64,000 nucleotides of DNA, taken from NCBI RefSeq assembly GCF_003086295.3, contig NC_092045.1, forward strand, positions 94,812,693-94,876,692, read 5' to 3'. Positions 20,699 through 30,793 of this stretch are shown here, in pieces. The notes beneath the pieces are model-generated. The model was not told the origin of the DNA and made no database searches. It was given only the letters and a program-made list of their open reading frames with translations. Every line of letters starts with the position of its first letter. Positions within the stretch are counted from its first letter, which is position 1. Made by a program: the position numbers and the translations under genes. Source of the stretch: Arachis hypogaea. Taxonomy: Eukaryota; Streptophyta; Magnoliopsida; Fabales; Fabaceae.

Positions 20699-21008
20699 TT
20701 GGCTCAAAACGTGATTTTGCTTGTCATTTGGTGCAGGGATGACCTTTCCTTGACACCTCAGGATCTGTGGACCCCACAGGATCCCCACCTACCCTACCAC
20801 TCTCTCTCCCTTCTTAACCCATTCACCAATCACCTCAACACCTCTTCCCCAAAAACCCCTCACCTATCAAATCCCATCTTTCTCTTCACCACCCACATCC
20901 ATCCTTCATTTTCTCACACCCTAAACACTACTTCTCCCCCTTTTGGCCGAACCACAAAGCCATCTCCCTCTCCTCCATTTCTGCTTCTTCTACTCTCTTC
21001 TTTCTTCT

Positions 21009-21047
21009 TTTGCTCGAGGACGAGCAAACCTTTTAAGTTTGGTGTGG
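21009..21047 (+). promoter_or_regulatory. E3 pre-ORF2 hairpin + AAGTTTGGTGT module
   Basis: TTGCTCGAGGACGAGCAA then ACCTTTTAAGTTTGGTGTGG, ending 35 bases before the ORF2 ATG at 21083. Confidence 0.7.
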
Positions 21048-21082
21048 TAAAAGCGTTGCTTTTCGTTTTTCCATAACCATTT

Positions 21083-21498
21083 ATGGCATCCAAGGCCGGA
21101 GAAACCTCTAGAAAGAGGAAAGGGAAGGCAAAAGCTTTCACCTCCGAGTCATGGGAGATGGAAGGATTCATCTCAAGGGTGCATCAAGACCACTTCTATG
21201 AAGTTGTGGCCATGAAGAAGGGTCAAATTTGATCAAAGGTTGGACCAAGTCCTCATAGACATTTGTGAAGAGGGCGTTCAATAAAAGAGAGATTCAAGAG
21301 GGAAGCCGGTTCAACTGAGAAGGCATGACCTCAAGCCCATCACTAAGAAAAGGATGGAGCAACAAGAGATCCCACTCATCATGAAATTAGAGAAGATCAA
21401 AGAATCATGAGAGAGGAGCAACAAAGACAAGGAAGAGACATTAAGGAGCTCAAACACTCCATAGGATCTCCAAGAGGAAGAAAGAGCCGCCATCACTG
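21083..21498 (+). pseudogene. E3 ORF2 remnant with three internal deletions
   Basis: Starts MASKAGETSRKRKGKAK like the intact E6 copy and ends with the same GRKSRHH tail, but about 0.30, 0.27 and 0.14 kb are missing at 21218, 21338 and 21385. Each junction falls in 2-6 bases shared by both edges. The first deletion shifts the frame and a TGA follows within four codons. The encoded transposon-protein domain is lost, so this ORF2 cannot be functional while gag-protease of the same element is intact. Confidence 0.85.
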
Positions 21499-22382
21499 AG
21501 GTGGACCCGTTCTTTAACCTCCTTGTTCTTTATTTTCTTGTTTTTCGAAATTTATATGCTTATGTTTGTCAATGTTTGTGTCTTATGATCATTAGTGTCT
21601 TAGTGTCTATGCCTTAAAGTTATATGAATCCATCACCTTTCTTAAATGAAAACTGTTTTTATCACAAAAGAACAAGAAGTACAGGATTTCGAATTCATCT
21701 TTAAAACTAGCTTAATTAGTTTGATGTGGTGACAATACTTTTTGTTTTCTGAATGTATGCTTAAACAGTGCATATGCCTTTTGAATTTGTGGTTCATGAA
21801 TGTTAAAATTGTTGGCTCTTGAAAGAATGATGAAAAAGGAGACATGTTACTGAGGATCTGAAAAATCATAAAAATGATTCTTGAAGCAAGAAAAAGCAGT
21901 GAATACAAAAAAAAAGAGAAGAAAAAGCGAAAAAAAAAGAGAAAGAGAAAAAGAAAGAAAAAGAAAGAAATAAAGTTGTGATCCAAGGCAAAAAGAGTGT
22001 GCTTAAGAACCCTTGACACCTCTAATTGGGGACTCTAGCAAAGCTGAGTCACAATCTGAAAAGGTTCACCCAATTATGTGTCTGTGGCATGTATGTATCC
22101 GGTGGTAATACTGGAAGACAGAGTGCTTTGGGCCACGGCCAAGACTCATAAAGTAGCTGTGTTCAAGAATCATCATACTTAACTAGGAGAATCAATAACA
22201 CTATCCGGATTCTGAGTTCCTAAAGAAGCCAATCATTCTGAATTTCAAAGGATAAAGTGAGATGCCAAAACTGTTCGGAGGCAAAAAGCTACTAGTCCCG
22301 CTCATCTAATTTGGAGCTTAGTTTCATTGATAATTTGGAGTCTATAGTATATTCTCTTCTTTTTATCTTATTTGATTTTCAG
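21499..22382 (+). other. E3 3' non-coding region
   Basis: Between ORF2 and the 3' LTR. A purine-rich tract (A/G runs) at about 21905-21975 lies some 445 bp before the LTR, the same distance as in E6. No supported ORF. Confidence 0.6.
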
Positions 22383-22419
22383 TTGCTTGAGGACAAGCAA
22401 CAATTTAAGTTTGGTGTTG
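22383..22419 (+). promoter_or_regulatory. E3 pre-LTR hairpin + AAGTTTGGTGT module
   Basis: TTGCTTGAGGACAAGCAA then CAATTTAAGTTTGGTGTTG ending at the first base before the 3' LTR (TGATGAGCGG at 22420). Candidate non-canonical plus-strand priming site. Confidence 0.75.
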
Positions 22420-24044
22420 TGATGAGCGGATAATTTGTATGCTTTTTGGCATTGTTTTTAGTATGTTTTTAGTATAATCTAGTTAGTTTTTAGTATATTT
22501 TTATTAGTTTTTAGTTAAGATTCACTTTTCTGGACTTTACTATGAGTTTGTGTATTTTTCTGTGATTTCAGGTATTTTCTGGCTGAAATTGAGGGACCTG
22601 AGCAAAAATCTGATTCAGAGACTAAAAAGGACTGCAGATGCTGTTGGATTCTGACCTCCCTGCACTCGAAGTGGATTTCTGGAGCTATAGAAGCCCAATT
22701 GGCGCGCTCTCAACGGCGTTGGAAAGTAGACATCCTGGGCTTTCCAGCAATATATGATAGTCCATACTTTGCCCAAGATTTGATGGCCCAAACTGGCGTT
22801 CAAAGTCACCCTCAGAAATTCCAGCGTTAAACACCGGAACTGGCACCAAAATGGGAGTTAAACGCCCAAACTGGCATAAAAGCTGGCGTTTAACCCCAAG
22901 AAGAGTCTCTACACGAAAATGCTTCATTGCTCAGCCCAAGCACACACCAAGTGGGCCCGGAAGTGGATTTTTATGTCATTTACTCATCTCTGTAAACCCT
23001 AGGCTACTAGTTCTCTATATATATAGGACCTTTTACTATTGTATTTTCATCTTGGTTCTTCTGGTTCCCTCTCTGGGGCCGAAACCAATGATCACTTTTG
23101 TTCTTATGTATTTTCAACGGTGGAGCTTCTACACACCATAGATTAAGGTGTGGAGCTCTGCTGTACCTCGAGTATTAATGCAATTACTATTGTTCTTCCA
23201 TTCAATTCCGCTTGTTCTTGTTCTAAGATATCACTTGTTCTTCAATTTGATGATTGTGATGATCTGTGACACTCATCATCATTCTCACCTATGAACATGT
23301 GACTGACAACCACCTCTGTTCTACCTTCGATTGGGTGAATATCTCTTGGATTCTTTAATCGGAATCTTCGTGGTATAGGCTGGAACTGATGGCGGCATTC
23401 AAGAGAATCCGGAAGGTCTAACCTTGTCTGTGGTATTCTGAGTAGGATTCAATGACTGAATGACTGTGACGTGCTTCAAACTCCTAGCGGGCGGGGCGTT
23501 AGTGACAGACGCAAAAGAATCAATGGATTCTATTCCGGCCTGACCGAGAACCGACAGCTGAATTCCGCTATGCTGTGACAGAGCATATGCAATCGCTTTC
23601 ACTGAGAGGATGGGAGGTAGCCATTGACAACGGTGAAACCCTACACAAGCTTGCCATGGAAGGGAGTAAGAAGGATTGGATGAAGACAGTAGGAAAGCAG
23701 AGAGACGGAAGGGAAGGCATCTTCATGCGCTTATCTGAAGTTCCTACCAATGAATTACATAAGTATCTCTATCTTTACATTTGTGTTATTTTCGTTCATC
23801 ACCATTACTATTTGAGTTCGCCTGACTAAGATTTACAAGATGACCATAGCTTGCTTCAATACTAACAATCTCTGTGGGATCGACCCTTACTCGCGTAAGG
23901 TTTATTACTTGGACGACCCAGTGCACTTGCTGGTTAGTTGTGCGAAGTTGTGTAATGCCATGGTATTGAGCACCAAGTTTTTGGGGTTCATGACCGGGGA
24001 TTATGAGAGTTGTGAAAAAGTATTGTTCAAAATTTCGCGCACCA
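22420..24044 (+). repeat. E3 3' LTR (1625 bp)
   Basis: Near-identical partner of 14744-16369, ending CGCGCACCA followed by the TSD GAAGC. Confidence 0.93.
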
Positions 24045-24049
24045 GAAGC

Positions 24050-24161
24050 CAAATTTTCATACGACGCGTTCGCGCCGTGCACGCACTTGCGTGGATGGCC
24101 ATAAGTGCAATTGACGCGGACGCGTCAGTCACGCGTCCGCGTGCCCAAATTTGTGCTTTTA
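24050..24161 (-). other. E5 internal fragment between E3 and E4
   Basis: About 112 bp of E5 left between two guests. It contains ACGCGT-type CG-rich repeats (ACGCGGACGCGTCAGTCACG). The target site copy GTACA of E4 follows at 24162-24166. Confidence 0.75.
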
Positions 24162-24166
24162 GTACA

Positions 24167-25688
24167 TGGTACACGAAATTGCAATCACACTTTTGCAATT
24201 TCGCACAACTAACCAGCAAGTGCACTGGGTCGTCCAAGTAATACCTTACGTGAGTAAGGGTCGATCCCACGGAGATTGTCGGCTTGAAGCAAGCTATGGT
24301 TATCTTGTAACTCTTAGTCAGGATATCAATAATTATCAGGGTTGATTGTAAAATAAAAAGAACATGAAATAAATATTTGTTTTGCAGTAATGGGGAACAG
24401 GTTGAGGTTTTGGAGATGCTCTATCTTCTGAACCTCTGCTTTCCTACTGTCTTCTTCTTCAAGCACGCAAGGCTCCTTCCATGGCAAGCTGTATGTAGGG
24501 TTTCACTGTAGTCAATGGCTACCTCCCATCCTCTCAGTGAAAATGTTCAACGTGCTCTGTCACAGCACGGCTAATCATCTGTCGGTTCTCAATCGGGTTG
24601 GAATAGAATCCAGTGATTCTTTTGCGTCTGTCACTAACGCCCAGCCCTCAGGAGTTTGAAGCTCATCACAGTCATTCAATCCTTGAATCCTACTCAGAAT
24701 ACCACAGACAAGGTTTAGACCTTCTGGATTCTCTTGAATGCCGCCATCAATTCTAGCTTATACCACGAAGATTCTGATTAAGGAATCCAAGAGATATCTA
24801 CTCAATCTAAGGTAGAACGGAGGTGGTTGTCAGGCACACGTTCATAGTTGAGAATGATGATGAGTGTCACAGATCATCACATTCATCAGAGTTAGGAACA
24901 AGTGATATCTTGGAATGGAAGCAAGCATGATTGAATGAAAAACAGTAGTAATTGCATTAATCCATCAAGACACAGCAGAGCTCCTCACCCCAAACCATGG
25001 GGTTTAGAGACTCATGCCGTAGAAGATACAATGAGAAACGTGTAAAGTGTCATGAGGTTTTGATACAATGTCAAAAAATCCTATTAATAGTGAACTAGTA
25101 ACCTAGGGTATACAGAAATGAGTAAATGACATAAAAATCCACTTCCGGGGTCCACTTGGTGTGTTCTTGGGCTGAGCATTGAAACTTTTATGTGTAGAGA
25201 CTTTTTCTGGAGTTAAACGCCAGCTTTTATGCCAGTTTGGGCGTTTAACTCCAATTCTTATGCCAGTTCCGGCGTTAAAACGCCGGGAATTCTGAAGCTG
25301 ATTTGCAACACCGGTTTGGGCCATCAAATCTTGGGCAAAGTATGGACTATTATACATTGTTGGAAAGCCCATGATGTCTACTTTCCAACACCGTTAAGAG
25401 CGCGCCAATTGGGTTTCTGTAGCTCCGAAAAATCTACTTCGAGTGCAGGGAGGTCAGAATCCAACAGCATCTGCAGTCCTTTTCAGCCTCTGAATAAGAT
25501 TTTTGCTCAGGACCCTCAATTTCAGCCAGAAAATACCTGAAATCACAGAAAAACACACAAACTCATAGTAAAGTCCAGAAAAGTGAATTTTGACTAAAAA
25601 CTAATAAAAATATACTAAAAACTAACTAAAATATACTAAAAACATACTAAAAACAATGCCAAAAAGCGTATAAATTATCCGCTCATCA
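24167..25688 (-). repeat. E4 3' LTR (1522 bp)
   Basis: From TGATGAGCGG (25688, reading left) to the end at TGGTACAC (24167). Same family as E1, E3 and E6. Confidence 0.92.
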
Positions 25689-25725
25689 CAACACCAAACT
25701 TAAATTGTTGCTTGTCCCCAAGCAA
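25689..25725 (-). promoter_or_regulatory. E4 pre-LTR hairpin + AAGTTTGGTGT module
   Basis: TTGCTTGGGGACAAGCAA then AATTTAAGTTTGGTGTTG against the 3' LTR, as in the other elements. Confidence 0.75.
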
Positions 25726-26620
25726 CTGAAAATCAAAATAGAATAAAAAGAAGAGAATATACTATAGACTCAAAAATATCAAAGAAACTAAGCTCCAATT
25801 AGATGAGCGGGACTGGTAGCTTTTTGCTTCTGAACAGTTTTGGCATCTCACTTTTATCCTTTGAAGTTTAGAATGATTGGCATCCATAGGAACTCAGGAC
25901 TCAGATAGTGTTATTGATTCTCCTAGTTAAGTATGATGATTCTTGAATATAGCTACTTTATGAGTCTTGGCTGTGGCCCAAAGCAATCTGTCTTCCAGTA
26001 TTACCACCAGATACATACATGCCACAGACACATAATTGGGTGAACCTTTTCAGATTGTGACTCAGCTTTGCTAGAGTCCCCAATTAGAGGTGTCCAGGGT
26101 TCTTAAGCACACTCTTTTTGCCTTGGATCACACTTTATTTCTTTCTTTTCTTTTTCTCTTTTTTTTCTTTACGTTTTTTTTGCATTCACTGCTTTTTCTT
26201 GTTTCAATAATCAATTTGATGATGTTTTTAGATCCTCAATAACAGTTCTCTTTCTCCATCATTCTTTCAAGAGCCAAAAATTTTAACATTCTTTAAAATA
26301 ACAAATTCAAAAGACATATGCACTGTTCAAGCATTCATTCAGAAAACAAAAAGTATTGTCACCACATCAAACTAATTCAAATAGTTTCAAAGATGAATTC
26401 AAAATCCTGTACTTCTTGTTCTTTTGTGATTAAAGCACTTTTCATTTAAGAGAGGTGATGGATTCATAGGACATTCATAGCTTTAAGACATGAACTTTAA
26501 ATTTTATTAATCATGAATTAAGAATAAGACTAAAAAATAGATATAAGATGAGACTAGTAGGAATAGAAAACAAAAATTTAAATAGGCTCCTAATGATAGA
26601 GGTTATCACAGAGTTAGGAC
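25726..26620 (-). other. E4 3' non-coding region
   Basis: Between ORF2 and the 3' LTR, with a pyrimidine-rich (purine-rich in element sense) tract at about 26130-26180. No supported ORF. Confidence 0.6.
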
Positions 26621-27733
26621 TCAACAACCTTGATTTTGAGAAGTGGATGCTCCCTCAAATTGAGGGGAGAACTTTTGGCGTTTCAACTCTTGAAGTTCAC
26701 GCCCCTGCTTCTCTTGTTCCTTCAGCAATTTGCAGAGCATGCAGTTCTGATTCTGCTGTTCTTCCTTAAGTTGCTCCATAATTTCTTGCAACTTGGTGAT
26801 AGATGCTTCTAGGCTGGCCCAGTAGTCAATTTCAGGAAATTCAGGGAGGAAATCCTGCGCCCTCTTTTTGATAGAGTTGTCTTGCATTTGTCCTTCCATT
26901 GACTTCTTGGTGATTGGATGTTCAATGGGTATGAATTCATCTACTCCCATCTTCACCCCAGCTTCTTTATAGAGCAAGGAGATCAAGCTTGGGTAAGCCA
27001 GTTTGGCTTCAGTGGAATTCTTATTTGCAATTGTGTAGATCTCACAAGCAATCAGATGATGAACCTCCATTTCTTTTCCAAGCATAATGCAATGAATCAT
27101 CACTGCTCTCTTGATAGTGACCTCAGAACGGTTGCTAGTGGGCAATATGGAACGCCCAATAAAGTCTAGCCAGCCTCTTGCAATTGGTTTGAGGTCTCCC
27201 CTTTTGAGTTGGTTTGGGACACCTTTTGAATTGGTTATCCACTTAGTTCCAGGGAGGCAAATGTCCTCTAGAACTTGATCCAACCCCTTATCTGCTCTCA
27301 CCATTCTCCTATTAAAGGATTCAGGATCATCTTGCAGTTGAGGCAATTTGAAGACCTCTCTTATTTTGTCCAGATGGAAGTAGATAACTTTCCCTCTGAC
27401 CATGGTTCTGTAAGTATGGAAAGCAGTTCCAGTCATTCTCTGCTTATCTGTCAGCCACAGATTTGAGTAGAATTCCTGAACCATATTTCTTCCAACCTTT
27501 ATCTCAGGATTGGTTAGAACTTCTCATCCTCTGTTTCGAATTTGCTCTTGGATCCCCGGATATTCATCTTCTTTCAGATCGAATTTGACTTCCGGGATCA
27601 CTGACCTCAGACCCATTTTTTTGTGATAATGGTCTTCATGTTCTTTGGTTAAGAACTTCTCTTGATTCCAAAGATTCTTTGGATTATTTTTTTTCTTTCC
27701 TCTTAAATTGGTTTGTTTTCCCTTAGGAGCCAT
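26621..27733 (-). pseudogene. E4 ORF2: plant transposon protein, one stop
   Basis: Homolog of the E1 and E6 ORF2, with start MAPKGKQTNLRGKKK at 27733 (a further frame upstream reaches 27802 but overlaps the regulatory module). It keeps VQEFYSNLWLT, ARGWLDFIGRSILPTSNRSE and a coiled-coil tail rich in Q, E and K. The codon at about 27524-27526 is a stop where E6 has Trp in RRRGWEV, one base from TGG; the frame then continues, so one nonsense change breaks it. It is clearly diverged from the E1/E3/E6 ORF2, more so than the LTRs are. Confidence 0.75.
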
Positions 27734-27770
27734 GATTTTGATGAATCTTGGCTTAGTGATCATGGAAAAG

Positions 27771-27813
27771 CACACCAAACTTAGAGGTTTGCTTGTCCTC
27801 AAGAAAAAGAAAG
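27771..27813 (-). promoter_or_regulatory. E4 pre-ORF2 AAGTTTGGTGT module, hairpin decayed
   Basis: CTTGAGGACAAGCAAACCTC then TAAGTTTGGTGTG. The outer left arm of the hairpin is changed (TTTTTCTTGAGG), leaving a 4-5-bp stem. It lies about 40 bases before the ORF2 start. Confidence 0.6.
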
Positions 27814-28129
27814 GAAAGAGGGGAGAGAGGGGGAGAGCAAGTTCGAATGGTGGGGTGAAAGGGGTGGCCGAACGTGTATTTATAATGGAGGGGGAAGATT
27901 TCGAAAATTTTGAAGTAGATTTGAGAAGATATGGAAAGAATTTGAGAGAAAATTGAGTTTTTGAAGAAGATTTGGGAAGGATTTGAGAGATATTTGAAGA
28001 ATGATTTTAATTTTTGAAAATTTGAAGGTGAATGATGAAAGTTTGAAATGTGTTTATGTAGAAAAGTATGGGTCAGAAAAGGAAAGTTTGAAAAATTTTA
28101 ATCAAAAAGCAAAATCTCCGTCCCCCACC

Positions 28130-28435
28130 TTTCTGGCGTTAAACGCCCAGAATGGTATCCATTCTGGCGTTTAACGCCCATTTGTTGGCCATTGTGGGCG
28201 TTTAATGCCCAGCCAGGTGCCCTGACTGGTGTTAAATGCCAGAATTCCCTTTGTCACTGGGCGTTTTGCTAAACGCCCAGAATACTGCACACCTGGCGTT
28301 AAACGCCCAGGATGGTACCCATTTTGGCGTTTAACGCCCGAAATGGCACTTTTACTGGCGTTAAACGCCCAGAATGGTGCCCATTCTGGCGTTTAACGCC
28401 CAAAGTACCTCTTACTGGCATTTTTTTCGCCAGCA
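28130..28435. repeat. GGCGTTNAACGCC palindrome array, E4 after pol
   Basis: About nine units, mostly CTGGCGTTAAACGCCCAG and TGGCGTTTAACGCCC, including decayed ones (GGTGTTAAATGCC, GGCATTTTTTTCGCC). Located between integrase and ORF2. Confidence 0.85.
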
Positions 28436-28513
28436 AATCCTTCTGTAACTCTATGAATTCCTTCAATTTTGATAATTGCCCTTGTAGAAACAAAACATAT
28501 AGCCTGCTAATGA

Positions 28514-28560
28514 CTGGGTTGCCTCCCAGCAAGCGCTTCTTTATTGTCTTTAGCTGGACC
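28514..28560 (-). promoter_or_regulatory. E4 GGGAGGCAACCC module
   Basis: AAGCGCTTGCTGGGAGGCAA then CCCAGTC in element orientation; the CTGGG/CCCAG arms keep pairing although one base differs from TTGGG/CCCAA. It starts 12 bases after the integrase stop. Confidence 0.65.
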
Positions 28561-28571
28561 TTCACTGAGGA

Positions 28572-28939
28572 TCATTCCAGCCTCAGTTTTGAGCATTCCT
28601 GCTCAAAATTGGTTTCAAGATAATGCTTGATCCTCTGTCCATTAACAATAAACTTTTTGTCAGAATCAGTATCCTGAAGCTCAACATATCCATATGGTGA
28701 CACTTCTGTAATCACATACGGACCCCTCCACCGGGATTTAAGTTTGCCTGGGAACAATCTAAGCCTAGAGTTGAAGAGTAGGACTTTTTGTCCTAGCTCA
28801 AAGACTCTGGATGACAACTTCTTGTCATGCCACTTTTTTGCCTTTTCCTTATAAATCTTTGCATTTTCAAAGGCACTAAGTCTAAACTCATCTAGCTCAT
28901 TTAGCTGGAGTAATCTCTTTTCACCAGCTAACTTAGCAT
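28572..28939 (-). pseudogene. pol: E4 integrase C-terminus (split by N1)
   Basis: Continuation of the E4 pol ORF after the N1 insertion. The frame picks up at [16 protein letters not shown] and contains a GPY/F-type module (KSRWRGPYVITEVSPYGYVEL) ending at a stop at 28572. A frame that starts at 29018 is an artefact reading in from the N1 LTR. Homologous to 43140-42896 in E5. Confidence 0.85.
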
Positions 28940-28944
28940 CCAGG

Positions 28945-30756
28945 TGATGTGCGGAAAACGATCCGACACAAAACTCACCGGCAAGTGCACCGGGTCGCAT
29001 CAAGTAATAAAAACTCACGGGAGTGAGGTCGATCCCACAGGGATTGAAGGATTGAGCAATTTTGGTTTAGTGGTTGATTTAGTCAAGCGAATCAAGATTT
29101 GGTTGAGTGATTTGTGATTTGCAGAAATGAAATTGCAATGAAAGTAAAGGGAATGTGTAAATTGCATGAAATTAAAGAGGGCAAGAAATTAAAGTGCTGA
29201 ATCTTAAAGAACAAGAAATTAAATGGCGAAAACTTAGAATGCAAGAAATGTAGATTGCAGAATTTTAAAGTGCAAGGAATGTAAACGGCTGGAATTGTAA
29301 AGGGGATTGGGGATTGGATTTGCAGAATTTAAACAAGGAAAATTAAATTGCATCAAACAGAAGAGTAAAAGAGGGTTTGGGTTGAATCGGATCTGAAGCA
29401 AAACAAGTAAATGAACATGAAAAACAAAAACAGAATGTAAACTTTAGAATCAAATCTCAGGACCCAGAGACTAGAAAACCAAGTCTAGATCTCAATGCCT
29501 TCCTAGATCCAACAAGAACAATTGCAAGGGAAATGTAAATTGCAAAGAAAGTAGATGAAGAGCAATTAACCGAAACTGAAATTCAATTAAGCAGTAAATA
29601 AACAGAGAGATCCAAGGATGAGATTGAAACAGAATTTCTTCAATTCTCCAACCCAAGATCCAAGACAATTGTAAGTGAAATTGAAAGCAATAAAACTAAG
29701 AGGAAGAGAAGTGAATTCTCCTTCCCCGAGACTAAGAAATTAAAGATCACTCAATACCAAAGGCTCTCTAAAAACTAAAAGGGAAAGCTCCCTATGAAAA
29801 CTAAAAAGAAAGCTCCCTATGAAAACTAAAAAGAAAGCTCCCTATGAAAACTAAAAAGAAAAGCTCTCCATGAAAACTAGAATTCTCTCCTATTTATACA
29901 CTTTCTTCAAATGATCCTCAAGCCTTGAGTTGGGCCTTTGCTCTTGGTAGAATTGGGTTGAGAGAGGCCTTGGTTGATTGCTCTTGGAGTTTGGAGAGGA
30001 ATCAAAGTGAACCAATTGAACCGGGTTGGAGTTTTGCAAAAGTTTGAGTAAAAGTTTGAGGCTAACTTTTACTCCAACTTTTCACCTCAGCTTCCTCATT
30101 TTGCTGATACCAACGTTGGTGCAAAAGTTAGGGGTCTAACTTTTGCTCTAACGTTGGCCTTCCTTATGTGCACTTATGGCGCCAACGTTAGCTCAAAAGT
30201 TAGAGGCTAACGTTGGCGCAAACTTTTGCTTTCCCCTATGTGTTTTTCATGCGCCAACGTTAGCCCAAAAGTTAGAGGCTAACGTTGGCGCAAACTTTTG
30301 GTGCCCCGGGAGTGTTTTGCATGTGCCAACGTTAGCCTAAAAGTTAGGGGCTAACGTTGGGGCAAACTTTTCACCCAAAAGTTTGTGCAAAAGTTTGAGG
30401 CTAACTTTTGGTCCAGCTTTTTGCTTCCTGGTTCATTTTTACTTATTCCATTGTCCTCTCTTACTCTAGCCATTCCTTCTTGCTTCAACCTTTCTCCAAG
30501 CTTTCTTCACCTATCATTAATCAACCAAACACATCAAAGCTATGCTCAAAATCATGAGATATTCATTCTATCATAATATGTAACAATTATAGCATGAAAC
30601 CTCATGAAAGTGCATTAATTTATCTATTGTTGATTCAATCAAAGGAAGCATGAAAATCTACCCAAATTGGCTTGCTTAGACCTCAAGAAAGTACATAATT
30701 CAAGTGAAAACAAAAGAAAAATACTAGTGAAACTAGGCTAAGATGACTTGTCATCA
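28945..30756 (-). repeat. N1 3' LTR (1812 bp)
   Basis: Partner of 33756-35604. Contains a 26-bp tandem repeat (four units, 29770-29878) just downstream of its TATA box (29890-29900, minus) and the GCTAACGTTGGC array at about 30109-30370. Confidence 0.93.
29770..29878. repeat. 26-bp tandem repeat in N1 3' LTR
   Basis: Four units around AAAGCTCCCTATGAAAACTA; five in the 5' LTR (34579-34713). They begin 12-20 bp downstream of the TATA box in element sense, so at or next to the RNA start. Confidence 0.9.
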
Positions 30757-30793
30757 CAACACCAAACTTAAAGCTTGCTTGTCCCCAAGCAAG
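30757..30793 (-). promoter_or_regulatory. N1 pre-LTR hairpin + AAGTTTGGTGT module
   Basis: CTTGCTTGGGGACAAGCAAG then CTTTAAGTTTGGTGTTG against the N1 3' LTR, although that LTR begins TGATGACAAG. Third LTR family with the same module at this place. Confidence 0.75.

Larger units (their letters stand above)
14744..24044 (+). mobile_element. E3: non-autonomous family-A Ty3/gypsy element
   Basis: A complete 9301-bp element on the plus strand with a perfect TSD GAAGC (14739-14743 and 24045-24049), inserted in the 3' region of E5. The 5' LTR is 14744-16369 and the 3' LTR 22420-24044; I count about 13 substitutions and one indel between them (near 0.8 percent), so it is young. It has an intact gag-protease ORF and an ORF2 wrecked by three deletions. 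No RT, RNase H or integrase is present. Confidence 0.93.

Noticed and set aside
21900..21980. A/G-rich tract as the polypurine tract of E3
   Set aside because: It is 445 bp from the LTR; plus-strand priming must begin at the LTR edge.
28572..29018. Start of a 148-aa gene at 29018
   Set aside because: The first 26 codons are N1 LTR sequence; only the part from 28939 is integrase.
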